Shown piece after piece: positions 17,549-26,910 of a stretch of DNA of 64,000 nt. Within the stretch, counting starts at the first letter, position 1; each line of letters starts with the position of its first letter. Below the pieces are notes generated by a model. The model had not been told where the DNA came from. It ran no database searches and was given only the letters and a program-made list of their open reading frames with translations. This DNA is from Sutcliffiella horikoshii (GTDB lineage Bacteria; Bacillota; Bacilli; Bacillales; Bacillaceae_I): contig NZ_CP020880.1 of NCBI RefSeq assembly GCF_002157855.1, forward strand, positions 2,232,001 through 2,296,000, in the 5' to 3' direction. Position numbers and translations under genes: made by a program.

Positions 17549-19023
17549 GCATGTTGACCTATTCTTTTCCGGTATTTTTGAATGGCTTTTGTTACCCCTT
17601 CATAGACAAGGTGACCAATCCCCTTCCCAATAAGGGTTCCAGATCCAGCATAAGGTGTTTTTTCACCTTGTTGGGTGAAGGCGAGAACCATGGCATCAGT
17701 GGATGTCCCTGTTGCAATGGTACCCGAAATTGGATCCTGTACCTCCAAATCATGGAGCGCCTTTACTTTTGCCTCGGTGGCAGACATCATTCCATTGACA
17801 AGCCCGCCATCCGTTAAATGCGCATCGATAAAAAGCATGATGTTAATGGTCCCAATGGTCACCGGTGACTGACACAATTCGATGTTTGTGATATCCACCG
17901 CATTGCCTACCCCGGCTGTAATTACTGCCATGAACGCGATACCCTTGATTTCTTTTTTGTATATCACAACATCTGAAAGCTCTACTGCGGTCATCATTCC
18001 GACTGACTGCTCAGTCGGAATTTTCTTTTGATAAAGCCATTCCTCGATATCTTTTACAGGATTATCACAGTTATAATTTTTCTCCACATGAAAGTTGCAG
18101 AAATGTCTATGCCACTGGATTCCCTCTCCTATCACTCCATTGGAGATGCTTCTTAACGGCTTAAAGGATTGCACATGGATGCACTTATCATCCATGTCAA
18201 ATTTAAAATTATCATCAAAACTATAAATTTCCTTTTTATCCTCCAACTTTGGCGTCATTAAAAGCTGTGGCTTCGGGACAACCGGATGCGACCCTGCTTT
18301 AATCAGTACATCATATACTTTTTCGAGCTGCTCCTCTTTTCGGAGCGTGTCAGCATCCCCCACCTCCAGAAATCTCCCATTATGTAAAAGAGCCAAACGA
18401 TCAGCATACAAAGATGCCACATTCAAGTCATGCAGGATGGCAAATACAGTAAGCCCTTTTGTATGTTGCCATTCCTTGATAAGATCCAACATATGAAAGG
18501 TATGCTTTATATCAAGATGATTGGTTGGCTCATCCAACAGAAGTATCGCTGGTTCCTGCGCAAGAGACTTTGCAAGTAAGACCCGCTGCTTCTCTCCACC
18601 ACTCAATTTGCGGAATTGCTTATTCTTGTGTATGGTCACCCCTGTAACATCCATCACCTGTTGCATGATTTCTTTGTCTTTTTTGCTAAGGCTCTTAAGG
18701 AGACCTTTTTGATGTGGGTATCGTCCCAGACTGATGATTTCTTCAACAGTATAATCGAAAGAAACCTGTAATTCCTGTGTGAGCACCGCAATCTTTTTGG
18801 CTTTTTCCAACTTTGTAAAAGAAGATAGTGGTTTGCCTGATAACAACAGTTCCCCCTCTAATAAAGGAAGCTGACCTGTCACAAGTTTGAAGAGGGTTGT
18901 CTTTCCACTCCCGTTTGGTCCAAGAAGCGCAAAGAAATCGCCTCTCTTAATTGCCAGGTCCACACCGTTGATTATCGGTTTTTCTGGGCTATATCCACCA
19001 ACTAGCCTTTTTAGTTCAATCAT
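17542..19023 (-). CDS. btuD: Corrinoid ABC transporter ATPase fused to adenosylcobinamide amidohydrolase (BtuD-CbiZ)
   Basis: A 493-residue fusion. Residues 1-250 are a BtuD/FecE-type ATPase: Walker A GPNGSGKTT (35-43), SGGEKQ (141-146), [11 protein letters not shown] (161-171) and a switch His in ILHDLNVASLYAD. Residues about 270-493 match CbiZ, which hydrolyses the aminopropanol amide of (pseudo)cobinamides to adenosylcobyric acid; visible are GMMTAVELSDVV, TAGVGNAVD, IDAHLTDGGLVNGMMSATEAK and ATGTSTDAMVLA. Fusion couples import of incomplete corrinoids to remodelling, after which cbiB and cobD rebuild the chain. Similar fusions are reported in other Bacillaceae (from memory). The ATG at 19023 follows AAGGGG; the frame to 19083 lacks a site. 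Overlaps btuC by 8 nt. Confidence 0.93.
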   Translation of the reverse strand: MIELKRLVGGYSPEKPIINGVDLAIKRGDFFALLGPNGSGKTTLFKLVTGQLPLLEGELLLSGKPLSSFTKLEKAKKIAVLTQELQVSFDYTVEEIISLGRYPHQKGLLKSLSKKDKEIMQQVMDVTGVTIHKNKQFRKLSGGEKQRVLLAKSLAQEPAILLLDEPTNHLDIKHTFHMLDLIKEWQHTKGLTVFAILHDLNVASLYADRLALLHNGRFLEVGDADTLRKEEQLEKVYDVLIKAGSHPVVPKPQLLMTPKLEDKKEIYSFDDNFKFDMDDKCIHVQSFKPLRSISNGVIGEGIQWHRHFCNFHVEKNYNCDNPVKDIEEWLYQKKIPTEQSVGMMTAVELSDVVIYKKEIKGIAFMAVITAGVGNAVDITNIELCQSPVTIGTINIMLFIDAHLTDGGLVNGMMSATEAKVKALHDLEVQDPISGTIATGTSTDAMVLAFTQQGEKTPYAGSGTLIGKGIGHLVYEGVTKAIQKYRKRIGQHAW

Positions 19024-20089
19024 TCTTCTTCCCCTTTCCAATCCTTTCTCTAATAAGAAGACCAGCAAAGACTGGCGCACCAATCAACGCTGTTATCACA
19101 CCAATTGGCAGTTCTTTTGGCGCAATGATGGTTCTGGCGAATAGATCCGCCAATACCAGAAATCCCCCGCCAATCAGCATAGATAAAGGAAGTACGTGTC
19201 GGTGATTAGGCCCAATTAATAGCCTGACTAAATGAGGGATCACAAGTCCCACAAAACCGATGGATCCAGACACCGCAACAGCGGAACCTGTCAGAAGCGA
19301 AGCACCAAATAAGATGAGTATCTTCCCTCTTTTCACATTCACCCCGATATGATCTGCTGCCTCTTCCCCAAGGGCCATTGCATTCAATTCCCGATAATGC
19401 AGGAATAAAAGGATGGATCCGGCCATCATAAACGGAAAAATAAGCTGTACATGGCTCCAACTTCTCATCCCCACACTTCCGTATAGCCAATAAATGATTT
19501 GAGTCATAGACTCTTTATCACCAAGGGCAATGATCAATGAAATAATGGAGCTGATAAACGCGCTGATGATGATTCCCGCTAGGATGATGGTTTCGATTGC
19601 GAGTCCCCGGCTGCTCAACCTGACTAGCCCAAACACAAGGAGTAAACACAATAGTCCGCTGAGAATGGCCACAACAGGAAGGGTGAAGCCTCCCAGCCCA
19701 ATAATGGAGATGTTGAAGAAAAGTACGGCTACCGCCCCCAATGCAGCTCCAGAGGAAACCCCTATGGTGTAGGGATCAGCAAGGGGATTCCGCAACAATC
19801 CTTGAAAAGCTGCTCCGGCAAGGGCAAGGGATGCCCCGACAAACATGGCCAGCAACACTCGGGGAAAGCGGATGTGCCAAATGATCATTTCTTCATTCTT
19901 GGGAATGTCGGGCAGCCAGCCCTTCCCAAGTGTATTTTCCGATAAAATGTGCAAGATGGTCGGAATTGGAATGGCAACACTGCTGTTCAATAAACCAAGG
20001 AGGGCTGCACCAAGTACAAACCCTCCGCTACCAAGATATATCCAAAACAGCCTATTATTCAAAGATTTCCGGATAGATAAGTTTCGCAA
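19016..20089 (-). CDS. btuC: Corrinoid ABC transporter permease (FecCD family)
   Basis: A 357-residue FecCD/BtuC permease with about ten hydrophobic segments. Typical motifs: RFPRVLLAMFVGASLALAG (about 79-97), QGLLRNPLADPYTIGVSSGAALGA, LLTGSAVAVSGSIGFVGLVIPH (the coupling region to the ATPase) and PKELPIGVITALIGAPVFAGLL at the C-terminus. Corrinoid specificity rests on the operon, since siderophore permeases look the same. The TTG at 20089 has GGAG/GTGGAG upstream; a TTG at 20107 precedes that site. It overlaps the end of btuF by 35 nt. Confidence 0.9.
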   Translation of the reverse strand: MRNLSIRKSLNNRLFWIYLGSGGFVLGAALLGLLNSSVAIPIPTILHILSENTLGKGWLPDIPKNEEMIIWHIRFPRVLLAMFVGASLALAGAAFQGLLRNPLADPYTIGVSSGAALGAVAVLFFNISIIGLGGFTLPVVAILSGLLCLLLVFGLVRLSSRGLAIETIILAGIIISAFISSIISLIIALGDKESMTQIIYWLYGSVGMRSWSHVQLIFPFMMAGSILLFLHYRELNAMALGEEAADHIGVNVKRGKILILFGASLLTGSAVAVSGSIGFVGLVIPHLVRLLIGPNHRHVLPLSMLIGGGFLVLADLFARTIIAPKELPIGVITALIGAPVFAGLLIRERIGKGKKND

Positions 20090-21050
20090 GATGCTCCACT
20101 CCTTCAATCAAACGAGGTCCTGGCCTTGTTACCGTATCACTGTCCACATCATGGACATTTCCATTCTTAATGGCAGGTACCTCCTCCCAACCGGAGCGAG
20201 TCATGACCCCCTCTTTTGGGTTGTCCACATAATAGCCATAGGTAGTAATGATCACATCTGGATTTAACTGTACGATTTCTTCTTCCGTAAGTTTTACCCA
20301 GCCCTCCTGATTGCCGGCAGCATTTTCCGCTTGAATGGACTCCAGCATTTCATGCATGAAAGTCCCTTGACCTGTCGTAAAAATATCAGGAGCAGGAGAA
20401 ACCTCGACCCAAACTTTTTTCTCTTCCGTCACTTGCTTGGCTTTTTCTTGCACTGCGAGTAGTCGTTCTTTCATATCGGCAACCAGCTTATCCGCTTCTC
20501 CCGAAGTACCCGTTGCTTTTCCAATCAATTCGATTGTTTCATATACATCCGCAAACGAGGATTCGCTACCAATCACAATAACACTTATTCCAGCTTCCCT
20601 ATATTGTTTCAGGAGTGCCTCATGATTCTGGTGATGATAATCCGTCACAAAAATCACATCAGGCATCAACGTCAGAATCATTTCCGCATTCATGTCTTGG
20701 CCTCCCACTTTTTCCACATCGGCGGTTTGCGCTGGATAATTGCAATAATCGGAAACACCAATCATTCTATCTCCAAGACCTAGAGCATAAGCGATTTCCG
20801 TATTACTTGGTTGCATAGAAACTATGGTTTCTGGTTCTGTTTCAATGGTGATTTCCTGACCTGAATCGTCCGTTATAGTGATAGGAAAGGCGGAGTTCTG
20901 CGATTGCTCCTCACCGCTTGTATTTTCAACGACTGAATCATTTAAATTGCCATTCGTTTGCTCTGAGGTTGATCCACATCCTGTTACTATTCCGATGAAT
21001 AAAATGAAAACAAGACCTATGATTCCCCATTTTTGTTTGATATGTTTCAT
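20055..21050 (-). CDS. btuF: Corrinoid-binding lipoprotein
   Basis: A 331-residue solute-binding lipoprotein of the BtuF/FecB class. The lipobox is GIVTGC with C25 as the lipidated residue, then a Ser/Asn-rich tether and two lobes joined by a rigid helix. Family hallmarks: VSMQPSNTEIAYALGLGDRMIGVSDYCNYP (start of lobe 1, about 92-120), LMPDVIFVTDY and LNPDVIITTYGYYVD. The spot pattern fits cobalamin-type ligands, and the position between cobT and btuC supports corrinoid uptake. GAGGAG precedes the ATG at 21050 by 8 nt; the frame to 21104 has no site. There is a 22-nt gap to cobT. Confidence 0.92.
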   Translation of the reverse strand: MKHIKQKWGIIGLVFILFIGIVTGCGSTSEQTNGNLNDSVVENTSGEEQSQNSAFPITITDDSGQEITIETEPETIVSMQPSNTEIAYALGLGDRMIGVSDYCNYPAQTADVEKVGGQDMNAEMILTLMPDVIFVTDYHHQNHEALLKQYREAGISVIVIGSESSFADVYETIELIGKATGTSGEADKLVADMKERLLAVQEKAKQVTEEKKVWVEVSPAPDIFTTGQGTFMHEMLESIQAENAAGNQEGWVKLTEEEIVQLNPDVIITTYGYYVDNPKEGVMTRSGWEEVPAIKNGNVHDVDSDTVTRPGPRLIEGVEHLAKLIYPEIFE

Positions 21051-21072
21051 CTGTTTTTCTCCTCTGCTTTTA

Positions 21073-22113
21073 CTAGATTTTTTCTGCAATTCCTGCTGAT
21101 TCAAATGTCGCCATATCTTTTACGATATCTGTTGCTGCCTTTAGGATTGGAAAAGCGAGAGCAGCTCCCGTGCCTTCACCAAGTCGGAGACCAAGATCCA
21201 GGATCGGCTTTTTTTCCAGCTGCCTGATAGCATGTTTATGACCAGCTTCCATGGATTGATGACCGATGAAAAGGTATCCCTTTACTTCAGGGTAGAGTCT
21301 TTGGGCAAGAAGAGCCGCTACCGTACTGATGAACCCGTCAACAAGAACTGGTATTTTCCGCTCCGCTGCCGCCAAGATAGCGCCAACCATCCCGCCAATC
21401 TCTAGGCCGCCAACTTTAGATAATATATCGATTGGATCATTCGGGTCTGGGTTTCGTTCCTGAAGCGACTGACGGATAACTTGCTCTTTCCATTTTAATT
21501 GGTCGGGGGTAATCCCCGTCCCAGCACCAATAACATCCGCTACATCTAAACCACTTAAGACTGACAGGATCGCACTGCTGCTTGTGGTGTTGCCAATTCC
21601 CATTTCCCCGATGATCAGACATTTCGCCCCGTTCTCAATGACTCTTGTTGCCATGTCGCTTCCAACTTCGATCGCCTGCCATGCCTCGTCTCTAGTCATG
21701 GCGTTTTCCTTTAGGAAGTTTGCTGTCCCATGACGGATTTTTTTCATATGAAGTTCGGCCCGCTCCATATCTGCCGCTACCCCTATATCGACAATTTCGA
21801 CTTTTGCCCCGATCTGCTTCCCTAATACATTTATGGCCGCTCCCCCGTCAAGGAAATTGTGAACCATTTGTACAGTCACTTCCTGAGGATATGCGGACAC
21901 TCCCTCACTAGCCACTCCATGATCAGCAGCAAAAACAATGATCCCTGTTGGAGTTACCTCAGGAAAATCCTCTCCTGTAATCTGAGCAAGCTGGATGGCG
22001 ATTTCCTCCACAGCCCCTAAACTTCCAATGGGCTTAGTCAAGGAGTTTAAGTAGTCCGTCATTTTCTCCCCTTGTAATAAGTTAATGGGCTTTATGTTAT
22101 ACACTTTTCCCAT
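21073..22113 (-). CDS. cobT: Nicotinate-nucleotide-dimethylbenzimidazole phosphoribosyltransferase
   Basis: A 346-residue cytosolic enzyme that makes alpha-ribazole-5'-phosphate from nicotinate mononucleotide and 5,6-dimethylbenzimidazole. Features: LTKPIGSLGAVEEIA (about 25-39), FAADHGVASEGVSAYPQEVT (base-binding loop, about 74-93), GEMGIGNTTSSSA (about 171-183), the glycine-rich KVGGLEIGGMVGA and the catalytic glutamate, probably E313, in LRLGEGTGAAL. Full length for the family. The ATG at 22113 overlaps the cobQ end by 17 nt; GGAGG lies 12 nt upstream, wider than ideal. Confidence 0.96.
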   Translation of the reverse strand: MGKVYNIKPINLLQGEKMTDYLNSLTKPIGSLGAVEEIAIQLAQITGEDFPEVTPTGIIVFAADHGVASEGVSAYPQEVTVQMVHNFLDGGAAINVLGKQIGAKVEIVDIGVAADMERAELHMKKIRHGTANFLKENAMTRDEAWQAIEVGSDMATRVIENGAKCLIIGEMGIGNTTSSSAILSVLSGLDVADVIGAGTGITPDQLKWKEQVIRQSLQERNPDPNDPIDILSKVGGLEIGGMVGAILAAAERKIPVLVDGFISTVAALLAQRLYPEVKGYLFIGHQSMEAGHKHAIRQLEKKPILDLGLRLGEGTGAALAFPILKAATDIVKDMATFESAGIAEKI

Positions 22114-23638
22114 GCGTTTGCACTACCTCCTTTTTGTTCGTCCTTTCAAATTCAACCATCTTTTCCTTGATTTTATCCATAGAAAGATGCAGGCTCACAA
22201 CATCTGCCAATCTATCAAACGACTCTTCTCTTTTCCTATCAAAAGAGGTTCTGCCTATTAGGGGAGAGAGGCCTTTCTTCTGTCTTAAAGTGTTCAACAG
22301 TTCCTCTCTGAAACTGTCATTGTGGAAGATTCCGTGAAAGTATGTACCTATGATATTTTCAACTTGCACCCCATCCGTCCGGTCTGCCAATACTGCAAAC
22401 GGCATTACATTTTCTCTTCCATGCAATGTAGTTACTCCCATATGAATCTCATAACCTTTTATAAAAAATTGTTTACCCTTGAAATTTAGGATCCCTTCGG
22501 AAAGAACAGTTCTCTTCTCCTTTTCCAGATGTGTTGTCATGGGGATGAGACCAAGTCCGGAAATCACTTTCAGCGAAGATTCTATCTCATACTCATCTAC
22601 AACTTCCTCACCAAGCATTTGATAACCACCGCAGATCCCAAAAATTCTTGTCCCTTGTGCTGCCAATGTCTGTAACCGGTTCCCAAGGCCACTTTCATGC
22701 AAGAATTGCAAATCACCTAGTGTATTTTTGCTGCCTGGGAGGATGACCAAGTCCGGTTCTCCTAATTCTTCTGCCTTTTGCACATACTTCACATGACAAT
22801 CCTCCTCGGAAAAGAGGGGATCCATATCAGTGAAGTTTGAGATGTATGGGAAGCGGATCACTGCAATATCCAAGTCTTTCGTTTCATCTTTATCTTTAGA
22901 AAAACTATCAAGGACGACAGAATCCTCCGCCTCTATATGTAAACCAGTTACATAAGGGATCACCCCCAATACCGGAATGCCGGTATATGCTTCAAACCAT
23001 TCCAACCCAGGTTCGAGGAGGGATACATCTCCCCTGAATTTATTGATGACAACGCCTATGACTCTTTTGCGGTCCTCCTCTTCTAAGAGTTGCAATGTAC
23101 CGACAAGGCTTGCAAATACGCCACCCTTTTCTATATCACCTACCAGAATAACTGGAGCATTGGTCAACCTGGCAATCCGCATGTTCACAAGCTCTCGATC
23201 GTTTAGGTTGACTTCAGCCGGGCTGCCCGCCCCTTCTATCACAAGGATCTCATATTCTTTTTGAAGGCGAAGATAGCTCTCTGTTATAACTTGCAAACCT
23301 TTCTCGTAAAATTCTTGCCGATATTCACCTGCCTTCATATTTTGAAAAGGTTTCCCATGCACCACAATTTGCGATTGATATTCGCCTGTAGGCTTAATCA
23401 AAATGGGATTCATGTCAGTGGTTGCCACCACACCAGCCGCTTCCGCCTGAACGCCCTGTGCCCTGCCAATTTCCTTGCCATCTCTAGTAATATAGGAATT
23501 TAGCGCCATGTTTTGCGATTTGAACGGTGCGGTTTTATAGCCTTCTCTAGCAAATATTCTGCACAATGCCGTTACCAAAGCGCTCTTTCCTGCATCGGAA
23601 TGCGTTCCTTGGATCATCAGTGGCGTCCCTTTAAACAT
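22097..23638 (-). CDS. cobQ: Cobyric acid synthase
   Basis: A 513-residue glutamine-dependent amidotransferase that amidates side chains b, d, e and g of adenosylcobyrinic acid a,c-diamide. The N-terminal synthetase domain starts MIQGTHSDAGKSALVTALC with KSQNMALNSY and VIEGAGSPAEVNL. The C-terminal class I glutaminase domain has the nucleophile Cys in GICGGYQMLGE (about 326-336) and the catalytic His in YFHGIFHND (about 424). All key residues are present. GGAGG precedes the ATG by 10 nt; it overlaps cbiA by 8 nt. Confidence 0.96.
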   Translation of the reverse strand: MFKGTPLMIQGTHSDAGKSALVTALCRIFAREGYKTAPFKSQNMALNSYITRDGKEIGRAQGVQAEAAGVVATTDMNPILIKPTGEYQSQIVVHGKPFQNMKAGEYRQEFYEKGLQVITESYLRLQKEYEILVIEGAGSPAEVNLNDRELVNMRIARLTNAPVILVGDIEKGGVFASLVGTLQLLEEEDRKRVIGVVINKFRGDVSLLEPGLEWFEAYTGIPVLGVIPYVTGLHIEAEDSVVLDSFSKDKDETKDLDIAVIRFPYISNFTDMDPLFSEEDCHVKYVQKAEELGEPDLVILPGSKNTLGDLQFLHESGLGNRLQTLAAQGTRIFGICGGYQMLGEEVVDEYEIESSLKVISGLGLIPMTTHLEKEKRTVLSEGILNFKGKQFFIKGYEIHMGVTTLHGRENVMPFAVLADRTDGVQVENIIGTYFHGIFHNDSFREELLNTLRQKKGLSPLIGRTSFDRKREESFDRLADVVSLHLSMDKIKEKMVEFERTNKKEVVQTHGKSV

Positions 23639-25013
23639 GCAATTTTACCTCCAAACATCTTTGAATCCAGTTTTCTACAACACTTGGATTGGAGCCAAAA
23701 TGAATATGCGTATAACCAGCGACTAAGTTTTTAGTAACATACCCGTCTGTGCCTCTTCCTCTCATTCCTTTTGTTTCAAAGGCGGCGGGTAGCTCTGTTT
23801 CGTGATGGAAGGTGGAATAGTGGAACTCATGCCCCCTTGCCACCTCTCCCTCCTTCAAGAGAAAATTCCCGTTCAACCCTTTGACTTCCCTGTACCCAAG
23901 GGCAGCTAACCTGGTTTGCATATGCACAATACCAGGAATTACCCCTACCATTGGATAAGTCTCCCCTCCTGCAGTCACAATTTCCTCGCATAAATACATA
24001 TAGCCTCCACATTCCGCAAAGGTTGGGATTTCCCTTTTCACTACTGCCTGATAGATGCTATCCATGGTTTTGGTATTTGATGAAAGCCTAGCTGCAAATT
24101 CCTCCGGGAAGCCTCCGCCAAGATAGACACCATCCACATCACTTGGGACCACTTCATTTTCCAAGGGAGAGAAATAGATTAATTCCGCTCCTCTGCTTTG
24201 CAAAAGTTCCAAGTTCTCTTCGTAATAAAAATGGAAAGCAGCATCATAGGCAACAGCTATTCGAACCTTTTTATTTGGATATGAAGTGAAAATGGAAAGC
24301 TTGTTTTTGGTTGGAAGCTCGGAAGCTACTTCCGCCAGCTTATATAAGCGCTCCACGTCCACCGTTTTTGCAACACGCTCACCCAATGCATGAAAAAAAC
24401 CTTCAAGTTCTCCTCGTTCAATAGATGGAACAAGGCCTAAATGACGCTCAGGCATCTCAATTTCTGACTCTCTTGTCAGATAGCCTATTACGGGAATCTG
24501 ACACTCAGATTCAACTGCAGCCTTAACTAAGTGAAAGTGTCCTTCGCTTCCCACTTTATTCGCCATCACACCAACAATGTTCACTTGGTCAGATAGTGTC
24601 TGATACCCTTTGACCATTGCACCCGCACTCCTAGCCATTCCGGAGCAATCCACCACAAGCACCACAGGACTTCCGGTGAGGATACTAATTTCTGCACTGC
24701 TTCCCTCATTTGAAAGGGGATCCTTCCCGTCATAAAAGCCCATCACCCCTTCTATGATGGAAATATCAGCACCCTCACTTCCCCGCACCAATACTTCTTT
24801 CACACAATCAGATGAAAGCATCCAACTATCCAGATTCCGCGATTTCCTGCCTGTCACCGCCGTATGGTATGAGGTATCGATAAAATCTGGACCACATTTA
24901 AACCCTTGTACAAGAAGACCCTTATTCCGCATGGCAGCCATCAAGCCGATAGTGATGGTTGTTTTTCCTACTCCACTGCCAGTTCCTGCTATGAGAATTC
25001 TTCTTCTCCCCAT
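23631..25013 (-). CDS. cbiA: Cobyrinate a,c-diamide synthase
   Basis: A 460-residue glutamine-dependent amidotransferase that forms the a,c-diamide of cobyrinate. The P-loop is GTGSGVGKTT (10-19); QGFKCGPDFIDTSYH and NLDSWML are family motifs; EGVMGFYDG lies near 90. The C-terminal glutaminase has its Cys in FAECGGYMYL (about residue 335) and a His in YTHIHFGSNP. Its presence implies that corrin-ring assembly genes may exist elsewhere in the genome, since none are in this window. The ATG follows GGAAGGTGGGA; 18 nt separate it from cobO. Confidence 0.95.
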   Translation of the reverse strand: MGRRRILIAGTGSGVGKTTITIGLMAAMRNKGLLVQGFKCGPDFIDTSYHTAVTGRKSRNLDSWMLSSDCVKEVLVRGSEGADISIIEGVMGFYDGKDPLSNEGSSAEISILTGSPVVLVVDCSGMARSAGAMVKGYQTLSDQVNIVGVMANKVGSEGHFHLVKAAVESECQIPVIGYLTRESEIEMPERHLGLVPSIERGELEGFFHALGERVAKTVDVERLYKLAEVASELPTKNKLSIFTSYPNKKVRIAVAYDAAFHFYYEENLELLQSRGAELIYFSPLENEVVPSDVDGVYLGGGFPEEFAARLSSNTKTMDSIYQAVVKREIPTFAECGGYMYLCEEIVTAGGETYPMVGVIPGIVHMQTRLAALGYREVKGLNGNFLLKEGEVARGHEFHYSTFHHETELPAAFETKGMRGRGTDGYVTKNLVAGYTHIHFGSNPSVVENWIQRCLEVKLHV

Positions 25014-25031
25014 TTTCTTCCCACCTTCCTC

Positions 25032-25580
25032 TTAAAATTCCACCCCTTTGACTGCCGGGATCCCCTTATCGTAATAATGCTTCTCGGCATGGACAACTGA
25101 GACCAAATCTGCTGCAACTTGGACTTGTTCAGGTGCATTTCTTCCAGTTATGACAAGATGAACGTGCTCAGGCTTGTTCCTGATAAGTTCTAAGACCTCT
25201 CTTAATGGTAAAACATCATCTACCGGAAAACCCTGAATAGATAAAGCGTTATTCAATTCATCCAAGACGACTATGTCATACTTTCCACTCATGACAGCTT
25301 CTTTCGCTTTTGGCCAACCGATGCGAAGTGCTTCTCGATGCTCTTCAGGAGTCTTGGTCCACGTAAAGCCAATCCCCAGTTGCTCCATCTCCACTCCTAA
25401 TTTACTCAAGGCAATCTGTTCCCCGTATGTACGCTCAGGTGATTTGATGAACTGATAGATCTTCACCTTCATCCCCCTCCCTACTGCGCGAACTGCCAGT
25501 CCAATTGCTGAAGTTGTTTTACCTTTTCCATCTCCGGTGTACACCAGTGTCAAGCCTTTTTGCTTTGATTTCCCACTCAT
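25032..25580 (-). CDS. cobO: Corrinoid adenosyltransferase (CobA/CobO/BtuR type)
   Basis: A 182-residue ATP:cob(I)alamin adenosyltransferase of the CobA/BtuR fold, adding the 5'-deoxyadenosyl ligand to corrinoids. The P-loop GDGKGKTT (16-23) is in the reversed-P-loop style of the family; VYQFIK-like KIYQFIKSPERTYGE, DIVVLDELNNALS (about 103-115) and ITGRNAPEQVQVAADLVS complete the pattern. It is the first gene of the operon; the riboswitch leader begins about 30 nt upstream. The ATG at 25580 follows GGGAGG by 8 nt; the frame upstream to 25607 runs into the leader terminator and is rejected. Confidence 0.95.
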   Translation of the reverse strand: MSGKSKQKGLTLVYTGDGKGKTTSAIGLAVRAVGRGMKVKIYQFIKSPERTYGEQIALSKLGVEMEQLGIGFTWTKTPEEHREALRIGWPKAKEAVMSGKYDIVVLDELNNALSIQGFPVDDVLPLREVLELIRNKPEHVHLVITGRNAPEQVQVAADLVSVVHAEKHYYDKGIPAVKGVEF

Positions 25581-25606
25581 AAAACATACCTCCCTGTATT
25601 TCTCCA

Positions 25607-25645
25607 TTAAAAAAACGCCTTTCTGCTGATAGCAAAAAGACGTTT
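25607..25645 (-). terminator. Leader terminator of the cobalamin riboswitch
   Basis: On the minus strand AACGTCTTT/AAAGGCGTT form a 9-bp stem (25614-25622 and 25636-25644, one G-U pair), with inner TGCT/AGCA pairing, followed by seven T residues. It lies between the aptamer and cobO, so it is probably the expression platform that stops transcription when cobalamin is bound. Confidence 0.88.
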
Positions 25646-25764
25646 AAAGGGCCATCCAATCCAGTCCTTTTAAAAGCTCTTACGAAGAATCGCTTATAAA
25701 TATGAAAACTGAATAAAAATAAATGAATGTCACTTTAAGCATTCTTTCCTCGCAGAATCCTTAA

Positions 25765-25945
25765 AAACAATTAGGCAGGTCTCCTGACTTGCGTTTCAAG
25801 CACATTGCCGACCCTTCCCATGCTTTTGCACAGTGGATATACTCGGCAATATTCAACGCTTACAGTGGCGGGGTCCGTGCTGGATTTTCACCAGCTTCCC
25901 TTTTAACCTTTCTTCACAAAGGCACCTAAATGTTGTATCGTATCA
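25765..25945 (-). promoter_or_regulatory. Cobalamin riboswitch aptamer
   Basis: The minus strand carries the B12-box AGTCAGGAGACCTGCC at 25773-25788, the hallmark of adenosylcobalamin riboswitches. Upstream are the conserved core elements (AAAGGGAAGCTGGTGAAAATCC-type segment near 25882-25904, GACCCCGCCACTGTAAGC-type segment near 25855-25874, and GGTGCC near 25921). The order and spacing fit the class. Some 120 nt separate it from the leader terminator. It should control the whole 13-gene operon, including uptake genes. Confidence 0.95.
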
Positions 25946-26146
25946 ATTAAAATATGAAATTGTAATTTATTGTTTTAACCTTAAAAGCTTATATTAACAA
26001 CGAATTCATTGTAGCCTATTTTCTTTCAAATGTCTTTAATAAATTTTTCGGCTTTTGAAAAAAGTTTAATAACTCAATAAAATAAGACTCTAACTTCAAC
26101 TAGGGGCTTAAACAATTAGGAAGTTTCTTCTACAACTTCCAAGTTC

Positions 26147-26720
26147 TTGACAAAGGCACTCTGACCCCTGTTATCGATTTATTAGGGGCAGGTATAATTA
26201 TGTTACAAGTTTAAAGATTCATCCGACAGATAATGTAACTAACTATCGTGTTCATTTATATAAATCTAAAGGACAACCATTAAATAAATATTGGCGAGTA
26301 GTTGATTATAGAATTAGAGTAGATCATATTTCATATCTAAGGTGACTAAATGGAAATTCAATTATTGGGACTCTAAGGTCTTAGCATTTGAAATGAAGTA
26401 TTTTTGCAGATGAATTAACTTTAAAATGTGAACCAGGGATTTATATTTTTTAAGGGTGTTATAATTTAGAAATTAAACATACTTCTAAATATGAAAAAGG
26501 TATCCCACCTTAAAAATGGACATGTGCTCAAATACCCTATACAATTCATGACATATCAGTTAATGAAAATAATCTAGATTCAACCAGTAAATATAAAGTT
26601 AATATTATTATGCCTCCTATGTCATTAATCAATTAAATGGGAGTCCTGTTCAAATAACCCGAATAGGGCCACCTTTTTTTCTAATCACTCCGTCATCTTA
26701 TTCTTATTACCAGTGATTTT
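26147..26720 (+). pseudogene. Decayed gene of unknown family, several frameshifts
   Basis: No open frame longer than 60 codons starts with ATG, but consecutive stretches in shifting frames read as plausible protein. First (to about 26343) is a stop-free stretch of about 65 codons containing RGRYNYVTSLKIHP and LYKSKGQPLNKYWRVVDY; next TKWKFNYWDSKVLAFEMK; then ADELTLKCEPGIYIF; then EIKHTSKYEKGIPP and, after a stop, PYTIHDISVNENNLD; finally NGSPVQITRIGPPFFLITP. Together they suggest a beta-rich, perhaps extracellular domain of at least 170 residues broken by frameshifts and stops. I do not recognise the family. It opens the AT-rich decay zone. Confidence 0.5.
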
Positions 26721-26910
26721 CTCATTTTTGAAAAGCCAAACAACTTCTATTACTTAATTAGAGACACTCCACAATCAAGGCCCTAGAATAAAATTTTGTT
26801 TATTATCAGCTGACATTATATAAAGAAGCGTAGAGCATTAAGATTACAACTTTGCTCCTATATTTTTCGAAAACATACTAATAAAAATTATTTGTATAAG
26901 GAGGATATAA

